Of a stretch of 11,444 nucleotides of DNA, positions 1 through 7,202 are shown in pieces. The stretch is from Treponema sp. Its GTDB lineage: Bacteria; Spirochaetota; Spirochaetia; Treponematales; Treponemataceae. The DNA lies in assembly GCA_016297415.1 (NCBI GenBank), contig JAEDGQ010000065.1:1-11444 (forward strand), read 5' to 3'. Under the pieces are notes generated by a model that did not search any database, was not told where the DNA came from, and worked only from the letters and a program-made list of their open reading frames with translations. The translations under genes were made by a program, and so were the position numbers. The stretch's first letter is position 1. Every line of letters begins with the position of its first letter.

Positions 1-52
1 TCTTTCACCATATGACTTAAATCGCGGACGCATTATTTTCCGTGAACGCTAA
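1..52 (+). CDS. infA: Translation initiation factor IF-1, C-terminal end (partial)
   Basis: Only the last 16 codons are in the window. Reading from base 2, the frame gives LSPYDLNRGRIIFRER followed by TAA at 50-52. This closely matches the conserved C-terminus of IF-1; the E. coli protein ends VELTPYDLSKGRIVFRSR. IF-1 is a small OB-fold protein that binds the 30S A site during translation initiation, and this segment is its last strand and basic tail. The gene begins upstream of the window and is followed within 3 bases by a strong hairpin terminator, so it probably ends its transcript. The match is short but distinctive. Confidence 0.9.
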   Translation, partial: LSPYDLNRGRIIFRER

Positions 53-54
53 AT

Positions 55-96
55 AAAAAAGCCCTTTTTCAGAAAAATCCTGAAAAGGGCTTTTTT
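55..96. terminator. Bidirectional intrinsic terminator between infA and the J-domain gene
   Basis: GCCCTTTT (61-68) pairs with AAAAGGGC (83-90), and CAG (70-72) pairs with CTG (80-82), with T69 bulged and a short A-rich loop. An A run (55-60) lies on one side and a T run (91-96) on the other, so the hairpin carries a U tract on either strand. It would end infA on the + strand and the minus-strand J-domain gene, whose stop codon (95-97) overlaps it. Confidence 0.88.
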
Positions 97-640
97 ATTT
101 TTCTTTAGAATCAGAAGAAAGAAAGTTCTTCAATCCTTCTGCAGTTTTTATAATTCCTAAAATTGAAACAATAAGAATTCCAATGGGAAGAATCGGCAGA
201 AGAAAAATTATCCATGGGAAACAAGCCAGTAATACAATTCCCAGAACACCTATACTTGTAAGTATAATTCCTGAAACTGCATGTTTAAGCCACTTTATTT
301 TTCCTGTAACACTGGAAGGATTCCAGTTGTAATAATATGTATGTCCGCCCTGATTTGAGCTTTCCCCATTGTTTGACCAATGCCAGTAAGCATTTCTTGA
401 ATAATTTCCATAATCAGTGCCGCTGTTACCTGAAGCGCCATAAAGATCATAATTGCGTTTTTTTTCTTCATCACCAAGAACGTCATAAGCCGCAGAAATT
501 TTCTTAAATTTTTCTTCGGCAACTTTATCTCCGGGATTTTTATCCGGATGATATTTCATTGCCAGTTTTCTGTATGCTGTTTTTATCTGGTTCTGGTCAG
601 CACTTCTGTCTACACCAAGAACTGAGTATAAATCTTCCAA
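95..640 (-). CDS. Membrane-anchored J-domain (DnaJ-like) co-chaperone
   Basis: This 181-residue protein has an N-terminal J domain (about 1-68) with the HPD signature at 31-33, the motif that stimulates DnaK/Hsp70 ATPase activity. A low-complexity linker rich in G, S, N and Y (69-110) follows, then two hydrophobic segments (about 123-140 and 143-164) and a short charged tail. It lacks the zinc-finger and substrate-binding domains of true DnaJ, so it is a specialised J protein that probably recruits DnaK to the membrane; its client is unknown. The start is TTG (640-638), supported by AGGAAA (651-646) seven bases upstream and by the J domain beginning at once. The gene is convergent with infA. 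It lies 84 bp beyond the Smr gene and has its own -10 box, though readthrough from the bat operon is possible. Confidence 0.9.
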   Translation of the reverse strand: MEDLYSVLGVDRSADQNQIKTAYRKLAMKYHPDKNPGDKVAEEKFKKISAAYDVLGDEEKKRNYDLYGASGNSGTDYGNYSRNAYWHWSNNGESSNQGGHTYYYNWNPSSVTGKIKWLKHAVSGIILTSIGVLGIVLLACFPWIIFLLPILPIGILIVSILGIIKTAEGLKNFLSSDSKEK

Positions 641-668
641 TGACGTTTCCTGTAAAAAAAGATGAAGT

Positions 669-674
669 ATTATA
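669..674 (-). promoter_or_regulatory. Candidate -10 box for the J-domain gene
   Basis: The minus strand reads TATAAT at 674-669. A start about seven bases on, near 662, would give a leader of about 22 nt that includes the AGGAAA ribosome-binding site. No good -35 hexamer is seen at 16-18 bp spacing. The rest of the 84-bp gap (641-724) is AT-rich and shows no convincing terminator for the upstream operon. Confidence 0.4.
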
Positions 675-724
675 GTAGTATAAGTTATCTATAAAACCAC
701 GAATAATCAATAAAGTTTCAGTTT

Positions 725-1291
725 TTATTTTAATAAAACCCAGGTTGCTCCGGAACCGCCATGATTTTTATCATTATGGCCGCTGGTTCCAAGATGTTTA
801 TTCTGTTCAATAAAAGTTCTTACCATCTGACCAAGAACAGGATCTGTTCCATGACTGTGAATGCCTTTTCCGTGAACAATTTCGATTTTTTTATAGCCTT
901 TTCTCAGACAGTCATTAACGAACCCTTCCAGTCTTAGCCAGGCTTCATCGCGGGTTAAGCCGTGAAGGTCAATTCTTGCTTCAGGCCTCATTGTCCGTAA
1001 ATATTCACGGTTTTCCATTCGTCCCGCTTCTTCACTCTGTTCTGCAAGTTTGTCTTTATCTGTAATTCCGTATCTTCTGAGCCAGAGTTCCATTGGATTA
1101 ATGGCTGTTTTAGCCTGTTTTTCCATAAGTTCTTCAGGAGTCATTTTACAGCCGGCTTTTGCAAGTTCTTTTTCTTCTCTTGTAGGCGCATTGGCTTTTT
1201 TATGGCTTACCTGAGTCTGTGGTGTTTTAGCTTTTTTTGCCTGAGACTTCTGCTGTTCATTCCACTGATTTAAAATATCACCAAAATCCAT
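725..1291 (-). CDS. Smr-domain protein (putative nuclease)
   Basis: This 188-residue protein has a C-terminal Smr domain (about 104-188), the fold found at the end of MutS2. The family motifs are present: IDLHG (107-111), VHGKG (139-143) and GGSGATWV (178-185). The first 100 residues are charged, lysine-rich and probably flexible, with no motif I recognise. Smr domains act as DNA or RNA nucleases in several systems; the substrate here is unknown. No signal peptide is seen, so it is cytoplasmic. It begins 9 bp after the BatD-like gene, and its AGGAAA ribosome-binding site overlaps that gene's stop codon, so it is probably the last gene of the bat operon. A functional link to the Bat proteins is not shown by the sequence. 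Confidence 0.88.
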   Translation of the reverse strand: MDFGDILNQWNEQQKSQAKKAKTPQTQVSHKKANAPTREEKELAKAGCKMTPEELMEKQAKTAINPMELWLRRYGITDKDKLAEQSEEAGRMENREYLRTMRPEARIDLHGLTRDEAWLRLEGFVNDCLRKGYKKIEIVHGKGIHSHGTDPVLGQMVRTFIEQNKHLGTSGHNDKNHGGSGATWVLLK

Positions 1292-1300
1292 TTTACTTTC

Positions 1301-2716
1301 CTATTCAATTTCGTAAACAAGGTCTTTTAAAACCCAGCCGTTTACATCTGAAGATTCAATATAATAAAAGTCACCTGCTTCTTCTGAAATTTTTACACGC
1401 AGCCCCCCTTCATAAGTGTGAACTGATGAGGTTATTTTTTCAGGCACAGGACTAATAATGCCACCGCAGAAGATTCCATAATCCGGAATAAGTTCAAAAA
1501 TTCCCCACACCGAAATTATTGTAAAAATTCCGGAAACTGCTAATAAGAGAATTCCATGCTTATGTTTTTTGAACAATAAGAAGAATAAAGACAGTAAAAT
1601 CATCACAAGAGTCAGTACAAAGAATGAAATGACTACAGGCTCCCTGATTTCTCCCGCTCTGTTAGAAAGTCCAAGATAATTTTCAAACTCTCTTCTCCGG
1701 GCAGCAATTTTTTTTCCAGGGAATGAATGACGCTCTTTTGAACGGAGAGAAGCTAATTTTTCACAGTCTTCAACTGTAATTGCAGAGCCTCTTTTTTCGG
1801 ATTCTCCGCTTCTTTTTACAGCGAATGCAGAGTCAAAAACTCCGGATGCATCATAGAATCTGGAATTTCCATGGGCAGCTTTAACTTCTCCACCAGAATA
1901 TGCAGAAACCTTTATCTGGCAGGCAGGAACCTGTACAATTTTGCGGCTTCCGTTGTAGGCTGTGGCAAAAATCATAATATCTGGAAGTGAATAAGATCCT
2001 TCTACAAGCGGTTTCCAGGAAAAACGGGCAACAGGCAGCGATGCTGATGAAAAGTCCGTACCAACCGGAACACCTCGGGTAATTTCATACCGCTCCAGTT
2101 CCTTAAATATTGAGTTTTCAGGAAGCTTCCAGTTAAACTGAATAATCTGTACAAAGTATTTCAGATTTACTGTAAAGATTATTTCCTGTCCGGCTTTTGC
2201 TGTAAATCTTCGGATTCCATCGATGGAAGAAATTTCTGTAACACCTGTTTCAAAACTTATTTCCATAACTGGAGAAATAACTGCAGGGTTTTCGTAAACA
2301 ACAGCATCTCCAAAAGGAAGATAATAAGTTCGTTTTCCTACAAGAACAATAAGCGGAGGAAGGTGAACTGGTCCTGTATCCTTAAAATTAAACCATAAAT
2401 GAACGGCAGTACCACGCTGGCCTTTCTGATCAATGTATTCTTCTTTTTTTGACGAAATATATACAACTCCAGGTGGCAGCTGAGGCAGATCTGTCTGTAC
2501 AACAGAAGGCTGAACATCAGGAATTTTCAATGTATATCCGTTTTCCTGAGCAGTAAAAAAAGTTGGGGAATCAGGTTCAACTACCAGACTACGGATTTCC
2601 TGAGGAGAAGGTGTCTTACCAAAGGCAGAAGCAGAAACGCCTAAAATCAGAACAGCAAAAAATCTTAGTAATCTAATGTGGAATCGTTTTTCTTGTTTGA
2701 CTGAAGTCTTTTCCAT
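1301..2716 (-). CDS. BatD-like protein with C-terminal SH3-like domain
   Basis: This 471-residue protein occupies the usual batD position after batB. It has a basic n-region and a hydrophobic signal segment (about 11-32), then a long beta-rich region (about 40-275) that resembles the Ig-like repeats of BatD proteins. A charged linker (275-355) and two membrane helices (about 361-382 and 388-407) follow. The last 55 residues look like a bacterial SH3 fold, including 'GWVLKDLVYEI' near the end. SH3-type tails are known from BatE, so this may combine BatD and BatE parts. Both the N-terminal body and the SH3-like tail should lie outside the inner membrane. Start: ATG 2716, with AGGA about five bases upstream; no later ATG fits. 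It overlaps batB by 52 bp. The exact subfamily is uncertain. Confidence 0.72.
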   Translation of the reverse strand: MEKTSVKQEKRFHIRLLRFFAVLILGVSASAFGKTPSPQEIRSLVVEPDSPTFFTAQENGYTLKIPDVQPSVVQTDLPQLPPGVVYISSKKEEYIDQKGQRGTAVHLWFNFKDTGPVHLPPLIVLVGKRTYYLPFGDAVVYENPAVISPVMEISFETGVTEISSIDGIRRFTAKAGQEIIFTVNLKYFVQIIQFNWKLPENSIFKELERYEITRGVPVGTDFSSASLPVARFSWKPLVEGSYSLPDIMIFATAYNGSRKIVQVPACQIKVSAYSGGEVKAAHGNSRFYDASGVFDSAFAVKRSGESEKRGSAITVEDCEKLASLRSKERHSFPGKKIAARRREFENYLGLSNRAGEIREPVVISFFVLTLVMILLSLFFLLFKKHKHGILLLAVSGIFTIISVWGIFELIPDYGIFCGGIISPVPEKITSSVHTYEGGLRVKISEEAGDFYYIESSDVNGWVLKDLVYEIE

Positions 2717-4254
2717 CGTTCCTGCTCCTGCTGCTGAATAAGTGTATAAACGGCATCTGCAAGAGATGCTTCATTTTTATCTATCTGAACAGATGACATC
2801 TGTTTTTCTGCACTTTTAGCCTGCCTGCTTTCCAGCTGCTGCTGAGAAAACTCCAGATTGATTTTTGCATCAATATTTGAACCGTCTTCAATTATGGCAA
2901 ACTTAAAGAAGTCTCCTGCTTTTTTATAATCTCCTGTGCGGCTGGCAATTATTCCCATGTTATAGTAAGTTCTGCTTTTAAGTTTTGAATCAGCCTCCGG
3001 AGAAACCTGTTCAAGACGGTTCAGTGCTGCTTCGTATTCTTCCTGCATAATGTAAGTAGATGCCAGGTTATAAGCTGCATAATCGCTTAATTTCTGGTTC
3101 TGCTCTTTCTGACCTTCTGTCCAGGCCCTTAAAAAATTTGCAGCTGCATTCTGATATTTTTTCTGATGCCAGGCAAAGGAACCATTTAAAACAGTTGATT
3201 TACCTGAATTGCAGGATGTAAAAAGCGAACAGAGAATAAAAACCATCATTATTGAAGATTTTCCACCACTCAAAATGTCTGTATTAATTTCACCTGCTGC
3301 AAAAGAACAGATCAGGAAGAAAATTGTAAGGAAAATAAAAATACCATGGCGAGGCACACTTTTCATATCATAAGATTCTGAAACAGCTGCTTTTCCAGCC
3401 AGTTGTTTTAAGAGAATCCAGCCTGAACCTTCCGAGTCTGCTGAAATATATGTAATTGCATCTGCATAAGCGCTGGCTTTGCGATGTGGCATTACAGCTT
3501 TTTTGCTGGCAGCGGCAGCGTAATCAATCATTCTGCCTGCTCTGAGAGATGTTTTTACTTTTGTTTTTCCGTCTCCTGCTGTAACTTCAACAGGTTTAGC
3601 AGTACCAAAACCAACAAGAGTTACAGGGAATGCAAAACGGGCTGCGTCTTCAAGTGCAGAGGCAAGTCCATTGTCAGTTTCGTCACCGTCTGTAAAAACC
3701 CAGATATGACTTGCCTGTGCCATATTTGAAGGAAAAGATTTTATGGCGGCAGTAATTCCCTTACCGATTGAAGAACCGGCACTTGTCATAAGTTCAGGAG
3801 AAAGACTGGAAAGGATTGCCTCTACTGCAGCGGAATCATCAGTTAAAGGAACCGCAATTACACCGTCACCTTTTGCAATAACAACAGAAACAGGAACTCC
3901 TTCCATTCGTTTCAGGAGATTAAAAGCATACAGTTTTGCAGCTTCCAGACGGCTTATTCCTCCGGGAGCATCTCTGGCAGTCATACTGTAAGAAATATCA
4001 AACACAAGGCTGACAGCATCCCCGCTCTTCTGTACAGGAAAAGTTCTGCTTCCCCAGGAAATACCTGCAAAAGCAAAAACAATGGAAACACAAGCCAGAA
4101 GTCTGAAAATTGTCCTGATTTTTAATCTGAGGCTCAGACGTTTTCCGGCTTTTATTCTTCCAGAAATCCGGGCAATTCTATAAAAACAAAGCCAGCCTGT
4201 GGGAATAGTCAGAAGCAGAAAAAGAAATGCATAAGGTCTTTCAATGGCTATCAT
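2665..4254 (-). CDS. batB: BatB-type VWA protein fused to a BatC-like TPR domain
   Basis: I place the start at the ATG 4254-4252, giving 529 residues. It shares a TAATG overlap with the batA stop, has GAGGGAG (4269-4263) eight bases upstream, and begins 'ERPYAFLFLLL', like other Bat VWA proteins; an upstream in-frame ATG at 4293 would add 13 unlikely residues. Two N-terminal membrane helices (about 8-25 and 48-66) precede a VWA domain (about 80-290). Its MIDAS metal site is D86, S88, S90, a serine at 161 where threonine is common, and D189 in 'FTDGDETD'. A third helix (304-320) leads to a lipobox-like segment (336-348, ending LFTSC). About three TPR repeats follow (357-460), then a Q/E-rich tail ending 'LDY'. 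VWA and TPR parts are usually the separate proteins BatB and BatC. The TPR part probably faces the periplasm. Confidence 0.88.
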   Translation of the reverse strand: MIAIERPYAFLFLLLTIPTGWLCFYRIARISGRIKAGKRLSLRLKIRTIFRLLACVSIVFAFAGISWGSRTFPVQKSGDAVSLVFDISYSMTARDAPGGISRLEAAKLYAFNLLKRMEGVPVSVVIAKGDGVIAVPLTDDSAAVEAILSSLSPELMTSAGSSIGKGITAAIKSFPSNMAQASHIWVFTDGDETDNGLASALEDAARFAFPVTLVGFGTAKPVEVTAGDGKTKVKTSLRAGRMIDYAAAASKKAVMPHRKASAYADAITYISADSEGSGWILLKQLAGKAAVSESYDMKSVPRHGIFIFLTIFFLICSFAAGEINTDILSGGKSSIMMVFILCSLFTSCNSGKSTVLNGSFAWHQKKYQNAAANFLRAWTEGQKEQNQKLSDYAAYNLASTYIMQEEYEAALNRLEQVSPEADSKLKSRTYYNMGIIASRTGDYKKAGDFFKFAIIEDGSNIDAKINLEFSQQQLESRQAKSAEKQMSSVQIDKNEASLADAVYTLIQQQEQERWKRLQSNKKNDSTLDY

Positions 4255-5255
4255 TACAAAATCTCCCTCAATAATATTCTTCTGATTACCCATGCCAGTA
4301 TAAAAAATACAGCTGAAGCAGCAAGCAGATATGGGAACAATTTTTCATCTGCAGTTTTGTAATGGAAAGTCTGAACTACACTCTGTTTCCGGCTGATTGA
4401 GGACAGGGCATCGGAAAGAGCAGCTGTAGATTCAATTCCAAAATACCTGCCTCCGGCAGTTGCTGCTATTTCTTCCAGTGTTGTACTGTCAAAATCTGAA
4501 TCATACCATCCTGAATGAACCTTTCCGGTCTGAGGATCAATATATTCAATTGGAACAGTTCCTTTAGTTCCAATTCCAAATGTATACAGAGTAATATTGT
4601 TATCTCTTGCAAGACGGGCAGCAGTATCAGGATGAATTGAACCTGCATTGTTTTCACCGTCAGTAATCAGCACGATACATTTTTTTGGAGCCGATGAAGA
4701 CAGAAGATGATAAACAGCACTGCTTAAGCCGATTCCAATGGCAGAACCTTCCCCCAGTCCGCCAATAACAAGAGAATCCAGCTGACGAAGAAAAAGTTCA
4801 TGGTCAATTGTTGGAGGAACAACAGCAGCAGCCTCACTTGCCATAGCAACAAGGCCAAATGATGCCCCTTTATTTGAATTTACAAGAGTATGAATGCCTG
4901 TTCTTGCAGCTGTAAGACGAGACATGTTTGCTATATCCTTTGCCGCCATAGAAGGACTTGTATCAAGTACAAAAAGAATATCAGCACCTTTAGAAGTATA
5001 AATCTTTTCCTGATGATGAATCACTGGTTCCGCAGCAGCAAAAACAAGAATAATATAACCAAGAACACAGAAAACAAATGCCATGATTTCTGAAATTTTT
5101 GTAATTTTTCCATCCCATTTAAAACTCTTTCCTTCCCAGTCTGAAAAAACAAGTGGAAGAGCTACCGGCTTAAAGATTTTAAGTGCCCTGAGAAAATACA
5201 GCACCGGCAGAGCAAGAAGAAGCAGAAAAGCTGCAGGATTTTCAAATGATGGCAT
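4254..5255 (-). CDS. batA: BatA, VWA-domain membrane protein
   Basis: This 333-residue protein has the standard BatA layout: N-terminal helix (about 7-25), second helix (55-75), VWA domain (about 90-285) and C-terminal helix (307-327). The MIDAS metal site is visible as D98, S100 and S102 in 'LDTSPSM', S171 in 'GEGSAIGIG', and D199 in 'ITDGENN'. The VWA domain should lie in the periplasm, where it binds a divalent metal and a partner protein. Bat loci have been linked to oxygen tolerance and envelope stress, but the molecular role is not settled. Start: ATG 5255, in a TAATG overlap with the preceding stop and with AGGAGG seven bases upstream, the strongest ribosome-binding site in the operon. 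The paralogous batB follows directly. Confidence 0.93.
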   Translation of the reverse strand: MPSFENPAAFLLLLALPVLYFLRALKIFKPVALPLVFSDWEGKSFKWDGKITKISEIMAFVFCVLGYIILVFAAAEPVIHHQEKIYTSKGADILFVLDTSPSMAAKDIANMSRLTAARTGIHTLVNSNKGASFGLVAMASEAAAVVPPTIDHELFLRQLDSLVIGGLGEGSAIGIGLSSAVYHLLSSSAPKKCIVLITDGENNAGSIHPDTAARLARDNNITLYTFGIGTKGTVPIEYIDPQTGKVHSGWYDSDFDSTTLEEIAATAGGRYFGIESTAALSDALSSISRKQSVVQTFHYKTADEKLFPYLLAASAVFFILAWVIRRILLREIL

Positions 5256-6286
5256 TACTCTTCCTCCTGTCTGATTTTTTCAACTGCATCAATGCAAAGA
5301 TTTACAAGCCTCTTACGTTCACCTGTTTTAAGGGAAGCTTCATATTCTTCCGCCGGCTGTCTTGCAGCATCAATGGAACCAGCTGCAAAGCGAATGTAAT
5401 CACATCGGCTCAAAACCTCTGTAAAACACTGTGCTGCCCCTTCCTGATTTTCTGTCAGACTGTCACAGCAGATTTCCCTGAATTTTACGTAAATTTCTTT
5501 TGTTGTAAGAACATTAAAACCTTTGTCAAACCGGCTGCACAGATAGTCTGTAACAATAACCTTAAGTTCCTGACAAAATTCCATATCTGATTTTTTTGAT
5601 TTAAGGAGTTTTCTCAGAAGCTTAACTGTTTTTTTGCAGATTCTCTTTCTGCGGAATACAGCTCTTGAATTTGCAGTAAGGAGAAGAAGGTCTGGCAGAC
5701 GAATAATAATTAAAAATATAACTGCACAGACTGCTATAAACACAAATGCCAGTACTGCCAGAATCCAGACTGTACCAGGAACTACAGCAGGTCCGCTGGA
5801 TGGCTGAATGGAATCTATGCCAAGTTTTTCTGATATTGAATTTACAGTAATAGGTTCAAAATCGATTAAAAAAACTGCTCCTGTGCCAGGCTTTTCAGGA
5901 TCAACCGTATATCTGATAAGCCCTGCCAGGTCAAAGGCAGCAAAGTCAATTACACCGGCTTTCCATGGAATAAAACTGAGAGTAAGTGTGTATTCAAAAC
6001 CGGAACGCTCCAGTTCTACATTCTGAATAAAACACTTGTCAGAAAATTTATCAAAGGAAGGCCACTGGGCATTTAATTCCATAAAGGAAGTTACCTGCCC
6101 CGTAATATTGTCACTGAACAGATCCGCATCCGAATGAAATACATACTTTAACTCACACCTGTCTCCTGTATACACAGTTTTAGGCATAAGAATCTGTACT
6201 ACCCCGGAATTCTGGGCAAAAACAGGAGAAAGAGAAAACAGGCTTAACAAAACACAGGCTTTTAAAAGAAGGCGTCTTAAACTCAT
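5255..6286 (-). CDS. Bat-locus protein: signal peptide, periplasmic domain, one TM, cytoplasmic domain
   Basis: This 343-residue protein has a clear signal peptide (basic 'RRLLLK', hydrophobic core, likely cut after 'VFA' at residue 24). A beta-rich periplasmic domain (25-170) and one membrane helix (about 172-195) follow. The cytoplasmic domain (about 200-343) is helical and lysine-rich. The layout recalls the small Ig-like/DUF4381-type proteins found between DUF58 and batA in many Bat loci; the C-terminal part resembles the cytoplasmic tail of BatD. I cannot name the family with certainty. With an outside sensor-like domain and an inside domain beside MoxR and DUF58, it could link the cytoplasmic and periplasmic halves of the system. 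It starts in an ATGA overlap with the DUF58 gene, with GGGGA upstream, and ends in a TAATG overlap with batA. Confidence 0.8.
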   Translation of the reverse strand: MSLRRLLLKACVLLSLFSLSPVFAQNSGVVQILMPKTVYTGDRCELKYVFHSDADLFSDNITGQVTSFMELNAQWPSFDKFSDKCFIQNVELERSGFEYTLTLSFIPWKAGVIDFAAFDLAGLIRYTVDPEKPGTGAVFLIDFEPITVNSISEKLGIDSIQPSSGPAVVPGTVWILAVLAFVFIAVCAVIFLIIIRLPDLLLLTANSRAVFRRKRICKKTVKLLRKLLKSKKSDMEFCQELKVIVTDYLCSRFDKGFNVLTTKEIYVKFREICCDSLTENQEGAAQCFTEVLSRCDYIRFAAGSIDAARQPAEEYEASLKTGERKRLVNLCIDAVEKIRQEEE

Positions 6287-7176
6287 TTACGTCCCCTTCT
6301 TGTAAAAAAGCGGTTAAGAACCATTGCAGGGTCTTCAGAAGTTGAAAGAATAAGAGGATATGCCCCGTGTCTCAGACAAAACTCTTTCCAGGCATCTGTG
6401 CGGTTTCTGTTGTCTTCAAACCAGAGTGTTTTGAACTTTTTAAAGGATGTAGGAAATTTTCTGATAACTCCGCTTTCTGGATCAAAAAAACCTGCAGTTC
6501 CAATATCCGGAATATCGCTGTCAATGGAATCTGTTATTTTAAGTACAACAACATCGTTTCTGACTGCAAGTCTGGCAAGATTTTCCTGCCATCCGTCTGC
6601 ACGGAAATCACTGATTACAAAGACAAGACTGCGTTTTTTAAGAAGCTTAAAGGCACCTGCCAGAGCACTGGACAGAACTGAACCTTTTTCGATTTCTTTA
6701 TCACTTTCATCAAGACGGCTTAAAAGCATCATTACATGCTGGCGGCCCGATTTTGCCATTGTACTGAACCGGATCTGTCCGTCAAAAAAAACAGCACCAA
6801 CAGGAGATGAATTATGTTCCGCAGCCAGCAGAAGAAGAGCCGCTGTTTCTGATGCAGTTTCAACTTTTGACTTCTCTCCTGTGCCTGTATGCATGGAAAG
6901 AGAACGGTCTATTACAAAAAATACCTGCAGTTCCCTGTCTTCCTCATACTGTTTGATAAAAGGCTTTCCCATTCTGGCTGTAACATTCCAGTCAATGGCA
7001 CGCACATTATCCCCGTTTAAATATTCACGGACATCACAAAACTCAATGCCCTGCCCCCGATAAAGAGATTTAAACGTACCACTTTTCATGTGGTCAGCAA
7101 GGGTCATTGCCGCAATATGGAGAAGAGATGAACGCTGTACAAGTCCTTTTTTGCTGTCTTTTAATAATTTAGCCAT
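6283..7176 (-). CDS. DUF58 protein, cytoplasmic VWA-like fold
   Basis: This 297-residue protein shows the DUF58 core: 'GIEFCDVREYLNGDNVRAID' (43-62), continuing into the conserved W-N-x-T-A-R (63-68), then K and E residues before a VWA-like domain. In that domain 'VIDRSLSM' (88-95) gives a MIDAS-type D90, S92, S94, and 'ISDF' follows later. There is no signal peptide or membrane helix, so it acts in the cytoplasm. Genes of this family almost always follow a moxR gene, and the protein is thought to be a partner or substrate adaptor of the MoxR ATPase. Start: ATG 7176, with AGGGA about seven bases upstream, 26 bp after moxR. Its stop overlaps the next start as ATGA. Confidence 0.92.
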   Translation of the reverse strand: MAKLLKDSKKGLVQRSSLLHIAAMTLADHMKSGTFKSLYRGQGIEFCDVREYLNGDNVRAIDWNVTARMGKPFIKQYEEDRELQVFFVIDRSLSMHTGTGEKSKVETASETAALLLLAAEHNSSPVGAVFFDGQIRFSTMAKSGRQHVMMLLSRLDESDKEIEKGSVLSSALAGAFKLLKKRSLVFVISDFRADGWQENLARLAVRNDVVVLKITDSIDSDIPDIGTAGFFDPESGVIRKFPTSFKKFKTLWFEDNRNRTDAWKEFCLRHGAYPLILSTSEDPAMVLNRFFTRRGRK

Positions 7177-7202
7177 TTGTTTCCCTGATAAAAGGCAGAA
7201 GA

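Noticed and set aside
725..760. Terminator after the Smr gene.
   Set aside because: Only a short AT-only stem is possible around the stop codon, with no GC-rich base, so it is not convincing.
2665..3249. A separate batC gene starting at ATG 3249.
   Set aside because: It is in the same open frame as batB, with no stop between and only a weak ribosome-binding site. It is kept as a finding, not annotated as its own gene.
4254..4293. ATG 4293 as the start of batB.
   Set aside because: It would overlap batA by 40 bp and add residues unlike the family start. The ATG at 4254 has GAGGGAG and a TAATG overlap.
6398..7063. 221-aa plus-strand frame opposite the DUF58 gene.
   Set aside because: It is antisense to a gene with clear motifs, is serine- and arginine-rich, and shows no domain.
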